Of a stretch of 45,303 nucleotides of DNA, positions 21,658 to 30,558 are shown in pieces (positions within the stretch are counted from its first letter, which is position 1; each line of letters starts with the position of its first letter). The stretch lies in contig NZ_SRSO01000035.1 of the NCBI RefSeq assembly GCF_004791695.1, positions 1 through 45,303 on the forward strand, in the 5' to 3' direction. This DNA comes from Flavivirga rizhaonensis. Lineage in GTDB: Bacteria > Bacteroidota > Bacteroidia > Flavobacteriales > Flavobacteriaceae. Under the pieces are notes generated by a model, which did not search any database, was not told the origin of the DNA, and saw only the letters and a list, made by a program, of their open reading frames with translations. The position numbers were made by a program, and so were the translations under genes.

Positions 21658-22401
21658 ATGGAAAACAAAACAGTAATTATTACAGGCGCATCTTCAGGAA
21701 TTGGTAAAGAAATTGCAAAACACTTTATAGCACGAAAAAGTAATGTCATAATGAATTCTTCAAACAAAGACAACTTAAAAAAGGCTTACAAAGCGCTTGA
21801 TTCTCCTTTAAACGCAGCCTATTTAGCTGGAGATATTAGTAAACAAGAAACAGGGCAGAAGCTTGTTGCTTTGGCTTTAGAAAAATTCAAATCTGTAGAT
21901 GTTCTAATCAATAACGCAGGCGTATTTTCTCCAAAGCCTTTTTTAGATGTGAAAGAAACAGATTTAGACTTCTATTGGAATGTAAACTTAAAAGGCACCT
22001 ACTTTACGTCTCAAGCAGTCATTCCACAAATGATTAAACAACAAAATGGTTCTATAATAAACATAGGAACCGTTTTAGTAGAACATGCTATAGATGGATT
22101 TCCGGCAACAGCACCACTAACAAGTAAAGGAGCTATTCATTCTTTAACAAGACAATTGGCAGCAGAGTTTGGGAAGAACAATATAAAAGTTAATACCATA
22201 GCTCCAGGTATCATAAGAAGCCCATTACAAGGAAAAATAGGTGTTGAAGATGCAGACAGTTTAGCGGGGCTGCACTTACTAAACAGAATTGGAGAAGCTA
22301 ATGAAATAGCCGAAGCAGCTTATTATTTAGCAACATCAACTTTTGTAACAGGAGAAACTATTAACGTAGCGGGTGGGCACACTGTAGGACATGCTATTTA
22401 A
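21658..22401 (+). CDS. SDR-family protein lacking the catalytic Tyr
   Basis: 247 residues, classical SDR Rossmann fold: GASSGIGK at 10-17, NNAG at 86-89, and the C-terminal VTGETINVAGG. The catalytic Lys157 is present, but position K-4, normally Tyr of YxxxK, is Pro153 (ATAPLTSKG); the usual Ser is Thr or absent in INIGTVL. The protein is therefore an atypical SDR, perhaps with a different mechanism or binding role. It lies in an operon with the tautomerase and the NTF2-like protein. Confidence 0.88.
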   Translation: MENKTVIITGASSGIGKEIAKHFIARKSNVIMNSSNKDNLKKAYKALDSPLNAAYLAGDISKQETGQKLVALALEKFKSVDVLINNAGVFSPKPFLDVKETDLDFYWNVNLKGTYFTSQAVIPQMIKQQNGSIINIGTVLVEHAIDGFPATAPLTSKGAIHSLTRQLAAEFGKNNIKVNTIAPGIIRSPLQGKIGVEDADSLAGLHLLNRIGEANEIAEAAYYLATSTFVTGETINVAGGHTVGHAI

Positions 22402-22408
22402 AAAAAAC

Positions 22409-22780
22409 ATGATGTATAAAGAGACTATAAAAGCAATCGAAAATTTAATCACCAATTACTTTGAGGGCATTTATAACGGAGACGTTACCAAACTGGAATC
22501 CTGCTTTCATGAAAACACGTATCTCTTTGGGGATATTAAAGGGGTTGATTATTTAAAAAGTATAAACGAATACCTTAAAGACGTTAAAAACAGGCAAAGC
22601 CCTAATGATTTAAACGAACCTTTTAACATGAAAATTATAGGTATCGATATTATGGGTAAAATTGCCATGGTGAAATTACACGTCCCTATGCTGGGTTATA
22701 ATTATTATGACTATCTATCTCTAGCTAAAATTAAAGATGCGTGGAAAATCGTAAATAAGATATTTACTCATGCAGAATAA
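22409..22780 (+). CDS. NTF2-like (SnoaL / lumazine-binding-like) protein
   Basis: 123 residues from ATG 22409 (MMYKETIKAIENLI). An upstream ATG at 22391 overlaps the SDR stop and is less likely. The sequence has the cone-shaped NTF2-like pattern: a helical N-terminus (NYFEGIYNGDVTKLESCFHE), a central GDIKGVDYLKSINEYL, and C-terminal strands (IAMVKLHVPMLGYNYYDYLSLAKIKDAWKIVNKIF). Homologues are often annotated as putative lumazine-binding proteins. It is the third gene of the tautomerase operon. The substrate is unknown. Confidence 0.8.
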   Translation: MMYKETIKAIENLITNYFEGIYNGDVTKLESCFHENTYLFGDIKGVDYLKSINEYLKDVKNRQSPNDLNEPFNMKIIGIDIMGKIAMVKLHVPMLGYNYYDYLSLAKIKDAWKIVNKIFTHAE

Positions 22781-22808
22781 ATAAATTAATGAATAAAGCT
22801 AATTAAGT

Positions 22809-22835
22809 GTAAGCCATTAAAGCTTACGCTTTTTT
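22809..22835 (+). terminator. Rho-independent terminator of the tautomerase operon
   Basis: GTAAGC-cattaaa-GCTTAC is followed by TTTTTT (22830-22835). The rest of the gap to 23059 is AT-rich without visible genes. Confidence 0.75.
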
Positions 22836-23059
22836 AATACTTTTACCTGTTGTGCATTATTATTTATATACCCATGTTAATTGGAAAAGAATGGGCTGCA
22901 GTAATCTTTTTCTTTTTCAAATTTTAAATATACTTTAAGGCTGGTATTTTTAAAAGCGTAATACAAGCCCTAGACATACAATTATATTTAACAATAAGTA
23001 AATGTTATTAAACCATTTCAGATTATTAAATTGTAGTCTATACCTATACAAAAACTGAA

Positions 23060-23812
23060 ATGAAATATAAGGAAAACAAGAGACAAAGGGGTTTATCACA
23101 TGTCGTTAAATGTTTTTGGGAATACGACAACCTTGATAATTTAAAAGAAACTGAATATACAATTATTCCTGATGGTTATTTCGACTTAATTTGTGTAATA
23201 GACAACAATAACAAGCTCTTAAATGTTTTTTTAACTGGAATTTGGACACAACCCGTTAATACACAAATAAAAAGGAAAACGAAACTGTTCGGGATTCGAT
23301 TTAAATTAATGGCAGCAGAATACATTTTTAAACAATCAATAAGCGCTATTTTAAATACACAATCTGACTTACCAATTGACTTTTTAGGAATACAAAATGC
23401 ACAGCTCCACTCACTCAATGCATTCGCTCAAGAGATGACTCAAAAATTAAATTTAGGGTTGAAAACTCTAAAAGAAATCGATAACAGAAAATTGAATTTA
23501 TTTAAACTTATTTATAAAAGTCAAGGTGATTTAACCGTAAAAACTATTTCGGAAACCATACTTTGGAGTAGTCGACAAATAAACCGATATTTTAATCAGC
23601 AATATGGCTTTTCCTTAAAAACATATTTAAATATTTTAAAATGTCATGCGTCTTACTCAGGAATTGCAAACGGTGAATTATTTCCAACTAAAAATTATTT
23701 TGACCAACCCCATTTCATAAAAGAAATAAAGAGATACACAGGGGCTACACCCAAAGAATTATACCAAAATAAGAACGACCGATTTTTACAATTATTTACT
23801 CTTGGTGAATAA
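23060..23812 (+). CDS. AraC-family-like transcriptional regulator
   Basis: 250 residues. The N-terminal region (about 1-150) resembles the DUF6597-type sensor domain of AraC regulators (VVKCFWEYDNLD, IPDGYFDLICVID, FGIRFKLMAAEYIF). The C-terminal AraC-type double HTH is at about 155-245 (LTVKTISETILWSSRQINRYFNQQYGFSLKTYL in helices, FDQPHFIKEIKRYTGATPKEL). The gene directly precedes a VOC-family gene (33 nt), so the two likely act together. Confidence 0.85.
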   Translation: MKYKENKRQRGLSHVVKCFWEYDNLDNLKETEYTIIPDGYFDLICVIDNNNKLLNVFLTGIWTQPVNTQIKRKTKLFGIRFKLMAAEYIFKQSISAILNTQSDLPIDFLGIQNAQLHSLNAFAQEMTQKLNLGLKTLKEIDNRKLNLFKLIYKSQGDLTVKTISETILWSSRQINRYFNQQYGFSLKTYLNILKCHASYSGIANGELFPTKNYFDQPHFIKEIKRYTGATPKELYQNKNDRFLQLFTLGE

Positions 23813-23845
23813 TAACTTTGTGCTTATTAACTAAAACATTATAGT

Positions 23846-24286
23846 ATGAAGGTAAATAAGCTAACACCAAATTTAGAAGTAAAAGATATTAAAGAGGTGG
23901 TACAATTTTATAATACTATTTTAGGGTTTACACTTATAATGGCAGTACCAGACACACAAGATGGTGTTGAACAATCTATTGATGAAGGGAAGCAATATGT
24001 ATATGCATTAATGTCTAAAGACCATGTAGAAATCATGTTTCAGCGTACAGATACCTTTAAAAAAGATATCGCCATGTTAAAAGACTTAACTATTGGCGCA
24101 TCTGCTACTTTTTATATGGAAATTGAAGGATTAGATGGGTTTTATAATGAAATAAAAAATAAAGTTTCTGAAAAGACAGAACCAAAAACGGCCTGGTACG
24201 GCATGAGGGAGTTTTATGTAAAAGACCCTAATGGCTATGTGCTTGGGTTTGCAGAAAAATTAGAGGATGAAGACATTTTAAGTTAG
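23846..24286 (+). CDS. VOC (glyoxalase/bleomycin resistance) family protein
   Basis: 146 residues with two beta-alpha-beta-beta-beta modules: LTPNLEVKDIKEVVQFYNTILGF at the start and FYMEIEGLDGFYNEI, then REFYVKDPNGYVLGFAEK at the end. Metal-ligand positions include the Glu in VEIMFQRT. The role could be a dioxygenase-like or binding function; it is not identified further. It follows the AraC-like gene. A hairpin GCATCTTG / CAAGATGC (24288-24313) is at the 3' end. Confidence 0.85.
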   Translation: MKVNKLTPNLEVKDIKEVVQFYNTILGFTLIMAVPDTQDGVEQSIDEGKQYVYALMSKDHVEIMFQRTDTFKKDIAMLKDLTIGASATFYMEIEGLDGFYNEIKNKVSEKTEPKTAWYGMREFYVKDPNGYVLGFAEKLEDEDILS

Positions 24287-24287
24287 C

Positions 24288-24313
24288 GCATCTTGTTTAA
24301 GAGTTCAAGATGC
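24288..24313 (+). terminator. Hairpin after the VOC gene
   Basis: GCATCTTG-tttaagagtt-CAAGATGC begins 2 nt after the stop codon of the gene ending at 24286. The U tract is weak. Confidence 0.5.
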
Positions 24314-24433
24314 CACTTCGAATTTTAATTTTGGTTTCATAAATTTGTTTTTAAGTGAATAAAATGGGCTTTAAATCCCGAATTTCTAATTTGAGTTTTA
24401 TCATAAACGGAAAAGATAGACTAAAACCAAACC

Positions 24434-25624
24434 CTAATACCAAGGCTCCTTTTTATACATTCTTGTTTTAGCAATACGCTCACGATTGTAAATCCTTAAA
24501 TGAGTTCTTGTAAATCGTTTGTTTCTATACCCCAGCAAATGAAAAAACGATTTAACAAAAAATCTGGCAACTTTTAAATTTACCTGTAAAACACCTTCGT
24601 TTTTCTTTAACCAGGAAACACCCGGTAAGGCTACTAATAAGTTATCAAACTTAATGCGCCTTAAAAGAGTTGATAGTTTTAAATAAAAAGGGTTTATACG
24701 TCTTATAATAAAAAAACCTTCTACCCCTTTTGTTTGATATAAAGGCATAAAAATACGGCCATAATACTTTGTTTTTAATTGTCTACCATTACTCACAGCT
24801 ACTGGTTTGCCTTTATCAATGGCTTGAAAACTTTTAAACCCATTTATCATGGTAAAGGTTTCGTGGGATTGTATCTTATGAAGATAAATAACTTCAAAAA
24901 CATCAGAAACATTGGCTGCTTGTGTTTTTAACTGTTTATAATAGTCTGAATAATTGGTTACATAATCTGCTTTTAAAATACCAGAGAACACTAAAGCTAA
25001 ATAAATAAACGCAATATGGTTTGTAATCGAACTTAAATCGTCGTGCTGTCCAGATTCAAAACCCAAAGACACATAGCCCAATTCGTTTATATAACTTAAT
25101 AATGGCCCATTTAAATATTCTTCAATCCCTAATACAATAGGCACCGGAAACTGTTTGGAAAACTTTCGGTTTATCAACGCATCGTTAATGGTTACAAAGG
25201 GCAAGGTTTTGCTCGAAGTTGTATGCAGGTCTATGAAATAAAAGGGCGGTTTTTCGGTTTCTAAAATGGCATTTAAAATATTTAAAAGCTCTAATAACTC
25301 AGCTTCATCATCATTTAAAACAGGTTTCTTTTTAATAGTTTCTATACGCTCTTTAGTCCAGAGTCGGTTTAAATCTTCTTTAAGATATCTTTGATGTAAT
25401 TCAAGTGCTTTCAAATTACCTAAAATAGCATAAATAGTACCTTCTGCCTCTAATGGGTTAATAGCTTCTAAAGTTTCTTTTAAAGCAAAAACCCCTGAAG
25501 TTTCATTACCATGAATACCACCAAAAAACACCATAGTTGGTCCTGATTTTGACCCTTTAATTTTACCAAGTATTCTGCTTACAATGACATTGCTATCTCT
25601 TGCTTTACTGTATACATCAACCAT
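24434..25624 (-). CDS. AstE/AspA-like zinc hydrolase (succinylglutamate desuccinylase/aspartoacylase family)
   Basis: 396 residues with an M14-type zinc site: GGIHGNETSG (His and Glu ligands) near the N-terminus, FIDLHTTSS for the third ligand, and the LGFESGQHD region for the catalytic Glu. The C-terminal part (about 330-396) is basic and extends beyond typical members. The gene lies 3 nt downstream of the GCS2-CBS fusion gene on the same strand, so the two are almost certainly one operon. The partner enzyme could make an amide or peptide that this enzyme cleaves; that is inference. Confidence 0.85.
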   Translation of the reverse strand: MVDVYSKARDSNVIVSRILGKIKGSKSGPTMVFFGGIHGNETSGVFALKETLEAINPLEAEGTIYAILGNLKALELHQRYLKEDLNRLWTKERIETIKKKPVLNDDEAELLELLNILNAILETEKPPFYFIDLHTTSSKTLPFVTINDALINRKFSKQFPVPIVLGIEEYLNGPLLSYINELGYVSLGFESGQHDDLSSITNHIAFIYLALVFSGILKADYVTNYSDYYKQLKTQAANVSDVFEVIYLHKIQSHETFTMINGFKSFQAIDKGKPVAVSNGRQLKTKYYGRIFMPLYQTKGVEGFFIIRRINPFYLKLSTLLRRIKFDNLLVALPGVSWLKKNEGVLQVNLKVARFFVKSFFHLLGYRNKRFTRTHLRIYNRERIAKTRMYKKEPWY

Positions 25625-25627
25625 GAA

Positions 25628-27478
25628 TTAAAAATCGTTTCTTGTAATTAAGCCTACTAATTTGTTTTGTTTTACTACTGGAAGGCACCCTATATTATTT
25701 TTCTCCATGAGTTCTTTTGCGGCTTCAACGGGCATGTACTCGTGAGTTGTAACAACATCCGTTTTCATTATTTTATTAACGGCATCGTTTTGTTGTTTTG
25801 GTTGTTCTAGATACGATGTAACATCTGTCCAGCTTATTAAACCAACCAATTCCCTATCGTTATTTATAACAGGCATGTGGTGTATGTTTTTCCACTTCAT
25901 AATATTTAAAACCAATTCAACACTGTCTTTTTTGTTGACAGAAAAAATATCAGAATTCATAATATGCTTTACAATATGGTGGTATTTAATGGGTAACTCG
26001 GTACTTTCAAGCACTTTGCCCCAAGTAGAAACTGGATATCCTTTCTCTTGCTTCTCATACATTTTAGAGGTTAATATCTGCATAGCTTTAAAGCGTTTAT
26101 GATTTTTTAATAATCGTCTGTAATTTCTAACTAACCACTCTGAACCACTATAAGACTGCACTCTGTTTTCAATAACTCTTAAATAATATTCTGCATCTTT
26201 TGGTGTCACTCCAACGCTATATAAACCTCTGTATGCCATGGGTAGAAGTTCATCTAATATTAAATTGTAGCTGGCAACATACCTTCCGTTCCAATAAAAT
26301 TGAGCTGCCATGCCATAGCGTGCTGCATTAAAAAAGTTTGATTTTACATCTTTAAAATCCCATTGCTTATGAATGTTATTATACTTTTTAGGTTTCCCTA
26401 ACATAACCCCCACCCAAAATGCCATATTTGCAATTTCATCTGTTAGTGTTGGTCCGGAAGGAATGTATCTGTTTTCTATTCTTAAGTTTGGTCTGCCATC
26501 TGTTTTTCCATAGCAAACCCGATTCCACGGATAAACAGTACCGTTATGTAAGCCCAAAGCTCTTAACCCTGGCATTTCGTTATTGTTTAGCATATCTACA
26601 CTATCTTTAATAAAATCGGTGGTGATAAAACTCCTAAACCTGGAGATATTGTCTTTAAAAATATCTGTTACAGACCCCGTTTGCCATTTGTTACCAAAGC
26701 TAACCCGAGATTGTTTTTCATTCAATAAATAAGAATTCGCCCTGGTATCGATACTTTGCGTAAATAGCGCTATTCGGGTTTCACTCCAAAGTTCTTTTCC
26801 AAACAGTAATGGCGAATTGGTACATGCGCTTAAAACAGGTCCAGAAATAGCTTGTGCCCAGTTATAATTATCTACGAAAGTTTTCGGGTTTAATTGTAAA
26901 TGCATTTGAAAACTGGTGTTGCAACCTTCTAACATAACCGAATCGTGCAATAAGTTTAATTCATCTGATCCTTTAATATGAATGTCAAAATTTTGTTGTC
27001 TAATCCCTTTAATGGCATCATTTAAAACAGAATAGCGTTCCACATTAGTCATATGCTGCTCATTAGCATTATTAATAGAAAGCGATGGTAAAATACCTGT
27101 TAGTATTATTTTAATGCCTTTTTTTGACGCGGCTTTTTTTGCCTTTTCCATTAACATCTCTAATTGCTTGTGCAATTGTGAAAAACAGGTATCCCCCAAT
27201 GGCAAAACATCCAGGTTTATCTCAAGATTGTAATTGCTGATCTCTGTTGTAAAATGATCGTCATCAATATCTTTTAAAAGTTCTAAAGATTTACTTTCCG
27301 GTAAAAATTCATTGTTAACTAAACAAAACTCTTGTTCGGCGCCTATTCTAAAAACACCTTCTTCAATAATGTCTTTTTCAATCATTAAATCAAGTGCTTT
27401 AATATCGTTTAATAAATGATATATATAATTAGCCCGATCTTTTTTAGTCTTTAGCTTTGTAACATTTAAATCGCCCAT
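25628..27478 (-). CDS. Glutamate-cysteine ligase-like (GCS2) domain fused to a CBS pair
   Basis: 616 residues. Residues about 15-470 form a GCS2/carboxylate-amine ligase domain (GAEQEFCLVN as the nucleotide-binding start, NLEINLDVLPLGD, SGSEWLVRNYRRLL). Residues about 500-616 are two CBS motifs, MPVINNDRELVGLISWTDV and LPVVKQNKLVGLITRND, which usually sense adenine nucleotides. The combination suggests an ATP-dependent ligase regulated by energy charge. It is not identical to a normal GshA, so the product (gamma-glutamyl compound or other amide) is unknown. Operon partner: the AstE-like gene (3-nt gap). Confidence 0.85.
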   Translation of the reverse strand: MGDLNVTKLKTKKDRANYIYHLLNDIKALDLMIEKDIIEEGVFRIGAEQEFCLVNNEFLPESKSLELLKDIDDDHFTTEISNYNLEINLDVLPLGDTCFSQLHKQLEMLMEKAKKAASKKGIKIILTGILPSLSINNANEQHMTNVERYSVLNDAIKGIRQQNFDIHIKGSDELNLLHDSVMLEGCNTSFQMHLQLNPKTFVDNYNWAQAISGPVLSACTNSPLLFGKELWSETRIALFTQSIDTRANSYLLNEKQSRVSFGNKWQTGSVTDIFKDNISRFRSFITTDFIKDSVDMLNNNEMPGLRALGLHNGTVYPWNRVCYGKTDGRPNLRIENRYIPSGPTLTDEIANMAFWVGVMLGKPKKYNNIHKQWDFKDVKSNFFNAARYGMAAQFYWNGRYVASYNLILDELLPMAYRGLYSVGVTPKDAEYYLRVIENRVQSYSGSEWLVRNYRRLLKNHKRFKAMQILTSKMYEKQEKGYPVSTWGKVLESTELPIKYHHIVKHIMNSDIFSVNKKDSVELVLNIMKWKNIHHMPVINNDRELVGLISWTDVTSYLEQPKQQNDAVNKIMKTDVVTTHEYMPVEAAKELMEKNNIGCLPVVKQNKLVGLITRNDF

Positions 27479-27584
27479 TTTATAATGTTTAACCTTTTAA
27501 ACTATTAAATTACTGAAGTTCAACGATTTTAAATATGATTTTTATCATGCATAGCAATTGCTAGTGGGTGTTAATTGTTATTGT

Positions 27585-27592
27585 TATTTTTG
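27585..27592 (+). promoter_or_regulatory. -7 promoter box of rnpA
   Basis: TATTTTTG fits the Bacteroidota -7 consensus TAnnTTTG. It lies downstream of the longer possible GTG start (27568) of rnpA and so argues for the ATG at 27610. Confidence 0.6.
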
Positions 27593-27609
27593 TAGTCATA
27601 TTTTTATTT

Positions 27610-27984
27610 ATGTCTGAGTCATATCCTAAAAAAGAAAAACTTAAAAGTAAAAAGCTTATTGAACAATTGTTTAGTGAAGGACAATCTGTTTCGGTTTTTC
27701 CTTTACGTTTAGTTTATTTTAAAACAGTTTTTGATGATAATATTATAGCCAAAACGGGGGTTTCTGTAAGTAAGCGAAATTTTAAAACCGCCGTTGATAG
27801 AAATCGCATAAAACGTCTATTAAGAGAAGTTTACAGGCTGAACAAAACCATGTATTTTAACAACATTACAACACAATATGCGTTTATGATTTTGTACATT
27901 GGCAAAGACAAACCAACCATAACCCAAATAGAGTCTAAAATGAAACATTTGTTTGAAAAATTTTCCAGCAAAGTTTCAGAATAA
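27610..27984 (+). CDS. rnpA: Ribonuclease P protein component
   Basis: 124 residues from ATG 27610 (MSESYPKKEKLKSKKLIEQL). The longer frame from GTG 27568 adds a purely hydrophobic 14-residue stretch encoded across the promoter box and is rejected. The RNR signature is FKTAVDRNRIKRLLREVYR, with the basic helix that contacts the RNase P RNA. It matures the 5' ends of tRNAs. rpmH is not adjacent, as is common in this phylum. The S41 protease gene follows 16 nt later. Confidence 0.95.
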   Translation: MSESYPKKEKLKSKKLIEQLFSEGQSVSVFPLRLVYFKTVFDDNIIAKTGVSVSKRNFKTAVDRNRIKRLLREVYRLNKTMYFNNITTQYAFMILYIGKDKPTITQIESKMKHLFEKFSSKVSE

Positions 27985-28000
27985 ATAAAATACTTCCATT

Positions 28001-29635
28001 ATGAAGAATTTACTAAAAAAGAGAATCATAATACCTATACTGGCATTTACCGTATTTTTTACTGGAACTGCTTTTAAAAATGATTTTTTCGAAATAGCCA
28101 AACAAATAGAAATATTTACTACGCTTTTTAAAGAGCTCAACATGAATTATGTTGATGAAACAAACCCTGGTGATTTAATGGATACTGCTATTAAGAGTAT
28201 GTTAGCAGATTTAGATCCGTACACCAATTTTATGAACGAACAAGATGTTGAAGCAGCCAGAATTAATAATACGGGTGATTATACGGGTATAGGAGCCAGA
28301 GTTAAAACATTTAAAGATAAATTGGTTATTATAGAACCCTACAAAGATTATCCGGCAGATAAGGCAGGTTTAAAGGCGGGTGACGAAATTATTAAAGTTG
28401 GCGATATTGTTATTGAAACTTATAAAGAAAATACAGGTGATTTATTAAAAGGAGCTTCAGATACATCTGTAGAGGTTACTTATAAACGCCAGGGTAAAAC
28501 ACATACGGCTACTATAAAAAGGGCTGAAGTAGAAATTAAGGCCGTACCACACTTTTCGATGGTTAACAATAAAACAGGCTATATTGTTTTAAGTAGATTT
28601 AATAATAAAGCACATTATGAAACTAATTATGCTTTGCGTGATTTAAAGGCTCAGGGAGCAGAACGCATTATTTTGGATTTAAGAGGAAACCCTGGTGGAC
28701 TTCTTAATGAAGCTATTAAAATTGTAAATCTTTTTGTGCCAAAAGGTCAACTGGTGGTAACCACAAAATCTAAGGTTAAAAAATATAATAAAACCTATTA
28801 TACGCAAAGTGAACCCATTGATACCGAAATACCTTTAGTGGTTTTAATTGATGGTAATAGTGCTTCTGCAAGTGAAATTGTATCTGGCTCTTTACAAGAT
28901 TTAGATCGTGCTGTTATTGTAGGTGCCAGAAGTTTTGGAAAAGGTTTGGTACAACGCCCTAAACAACTTACTTATGGAACGCAGGTTAAAATAACCATTT
29001 CAAGATATTATACACCTTCTGGTAGATGTATTCAGTCTTTAGATTATTGGAATAGAAATGAAAAAGGGGAAGCGGTTCGTGTAAAACAAGAAAACTACAA
29101 CGAGTTTAAAACCAAAAACGGTCGTAAAGTATTTGATGGTGGTGGTGTGTTTCCAGATGTTATTTTTAATGCTTCTAAAAATTCAGCCATCACTAATGCC
29201 ATAGTAAATAGTGACTTAGTATTTAACTATGGTACAGATTACTATTATAAAAATAATCTAACGGACATTAATGGTTTAAAGCTTTCGGATACGGACTTTT
29301 CAAATTTTAAAAACTATTTAAAAACTAATAAGTTTTCTTTTAACACAGATACAGAAAAAACGCTCTATAAAGCTTTTGAAGCTGCGACCAAAGAAGAATT
29401 AAATGATAATATTGAAAAGGACTTTAATACCTTAATTACTAATTTAAAGTTGGCCAAGACCAGTGTTATAGACGAGAACAAAGATTATTTATTGGAATTA
29501 TTAACTGAAGATATAGTAAAAAGATATGTTTACAGAGAGGGATTGTATGAGTATTATAAAGTAAACGATCCTAGAATAAAAAAAGCGACAGAAATACTTA
29601 GTAATACAACTACATATCTCAATTACCTAAAGTAA
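28001..29635 (+). CDS. S41-family C-terminal processing peptidase
   Basis: 544 residues. An N-terminal signal anchor (about 8-25) precedes a PDZ domain (about 90-165, GIGARVKTFKDKLVIIEP, GLKAGDEIIKVG). The catalytic Ser-Lys dyad is Ser289 in GNSASASEI and Lys314 in FGKGLVQ. It is a periplasmic CTP/Tsp-like protease for processing or degrading envelope proteins. The roughly 170 residues C-terminal to the dyad form the helical tail of this family. It lies directly downstream of rnpA, a common order in Flavobacteriaceae. Confidence 0.93.
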   Translation: MKNLLKKRIIIPILAFTVFFTGTAFKNDFFEIAKQIEIFTTLFKELNMNYVDETNPGDLMDTAIKSMLADLDPYTNFMNEQDVEAARINNTGDYTGIGARVKTFKDKLVIIEPYKDYPADKAGLKAGDEIIKVGDIVIETYKENTGDLLKGASDTSVEVTYKRQGKTHTATIKRAEVEIKAVPHFSMVNNKTGYIVLSRFNNKAHYETNYALRDLKAQGAERIILDLRGNPGGLLNEAIKIVNLFVPKGQLVVTTKSKVKKYNKTYYTQSEPIDTEIPLVVLIDGNSASASEIVSGSLQDLDRAVIVGARSFGKGLVQRPKQLTYGTQVKITISRYYTPSGRCIQSLDYWNRNEKGEAVRVKQENYNEFKTKNGRKVFDGGGVFPDVIFNASKNSAITNAIVNSDLVFNYGTDYYYKNNLTDINGLKLSDTDFSNFKNYLKTNKFSFNTDTEKTLYKAFEAATKEELNDNIEKDFNTLITNLKLAKTSVIDENKDYLLELLTEDIVKRYVYREGLYEYYKVNDPRIKKATEILSNTTTYLNYLK

Positions 29636-29703
29636 TATTTACTTATTTCTATATTACAAAAAAATTAAAAATAGTATCTTTATACCTGTTCTATTACCCC
29701 GCT

Positions 29704-30558
29704 ATGAATAAATTATTGGTATTAATTTTAATAACGTTAAACACTGCATTTTCATTCTCTCAAAAAGAATTAAAGCATGAAGTCTACTTTGATACGGATA
29801 AATACAATCTGCCACCAACAGAAAAAAACCGTTTACTTCTTTTTATTTCAACGTTAACAGATATAGATATTGAAGCCATTTCTATATTTGGGTTCTGTGA
29901 CGATATTGGTGCAGATACTTATAATTTAAAACTATCTCAACAACGTGCAGATGCTATAAAATCTATTTTTTCCAGCAATGAAATAAGTGATGAATTAATT
30001 ACAAATGTTGATGGAAAAGGAGAAATCTTATTAAAGATCGTAGAAGAAAAAAATCTACTAAAAATAAGAGGTTTAAACCGAAAAGTAGAAATTATAGTAA
30101 CACCAAAAAAACCAAAGCCTAAACCTGTTGAAAAAAAGCCTGTTGCAAAAGTTCCTAAAAAGAAAGATACTCCTGAGATTATAAAAGGGGACCTTAAAGT
30201 TGGTGATAAAATAGTTTTTGAAAATATTTTATTTAAAACAGGTTACAGCACCGTAACATATGGGTCTAAAAAAACACTGGAATCTATTGCAAAAGCACTT
30301 GTAGAACGTGAAGATATTTATTTTACCATTCAAGGGCATGTATGCTGTACGCAATACAGTAGAGATGCCGTAGATAGAAAGACCAAAAAACGCAACCTAT
30401 CTGAAGCTCGGGCAAAATATGTTTATGACTATTTTGCAAAAAAGGGGGTTGATAAAAAACGCATGCGTCATTTAGGGATGCGCCGAAAATTTCCGCTTGG
30501 CGGTGATCCAAAATACGACAGACGGGTTGAAATATTAATAACCTATGTGGGTAAATAG
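29704..30558 (+). CDS. OmpA-family protein with two OmpA-like units
   Basis: 284 residues. A signal peptide (1-19) is followed by two OmpA C-terminal-like (peptidoglycan-binding) units. The first, about 25-135, contains EVYFDTDKYNLPPTEK and FGFCDDIGADTYNLKLSQQRADAIK. A Lys/Pro-rich linker (PKKPKPKPVEKKP) separates it from the second, about 170-284, with ILFKTGYSTVTYGSKKTLESIA and NLSEARAKYVYDYF. The units would bind peptidoglycan in the periplasm. The last 14 nt overlap the start of the next gene, indicating translational coupling. Confidence 0.88.
   Translation: MNKLLVLILITLNTAFSFSQKELKHEVYFDTDKYNLPPTEKNRLLLFISTLTDIDIEAISIFGFCDDIGADTYNLKLSQQRADAIKSIFSSNEISDELITNVDGKGEILLKIVEEKNLLKIRGLNRKVEIIVTPKKPKPKPVEKKPVAKVPKKKDTPEIIKGDLKVGDKIVFENILFKTGYSTVTYGSKKTLESIAKALVEREDIYFTIQGHVCCTQYSRDAVDRKTKKRNLSEARAKYVYDYFAKKGVDKKRMRHLGMRRKFPLGGDPKYDRRVEILITYVGK

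Noticed and set aside
27568..27609. Longer rnpA start at GTG 27568
   Set aside because: The extra residues are purely hydrophobic and the -7 box TATTTTTG (27585-27592) lies inside them; ATG 27610 starts the conserved part.
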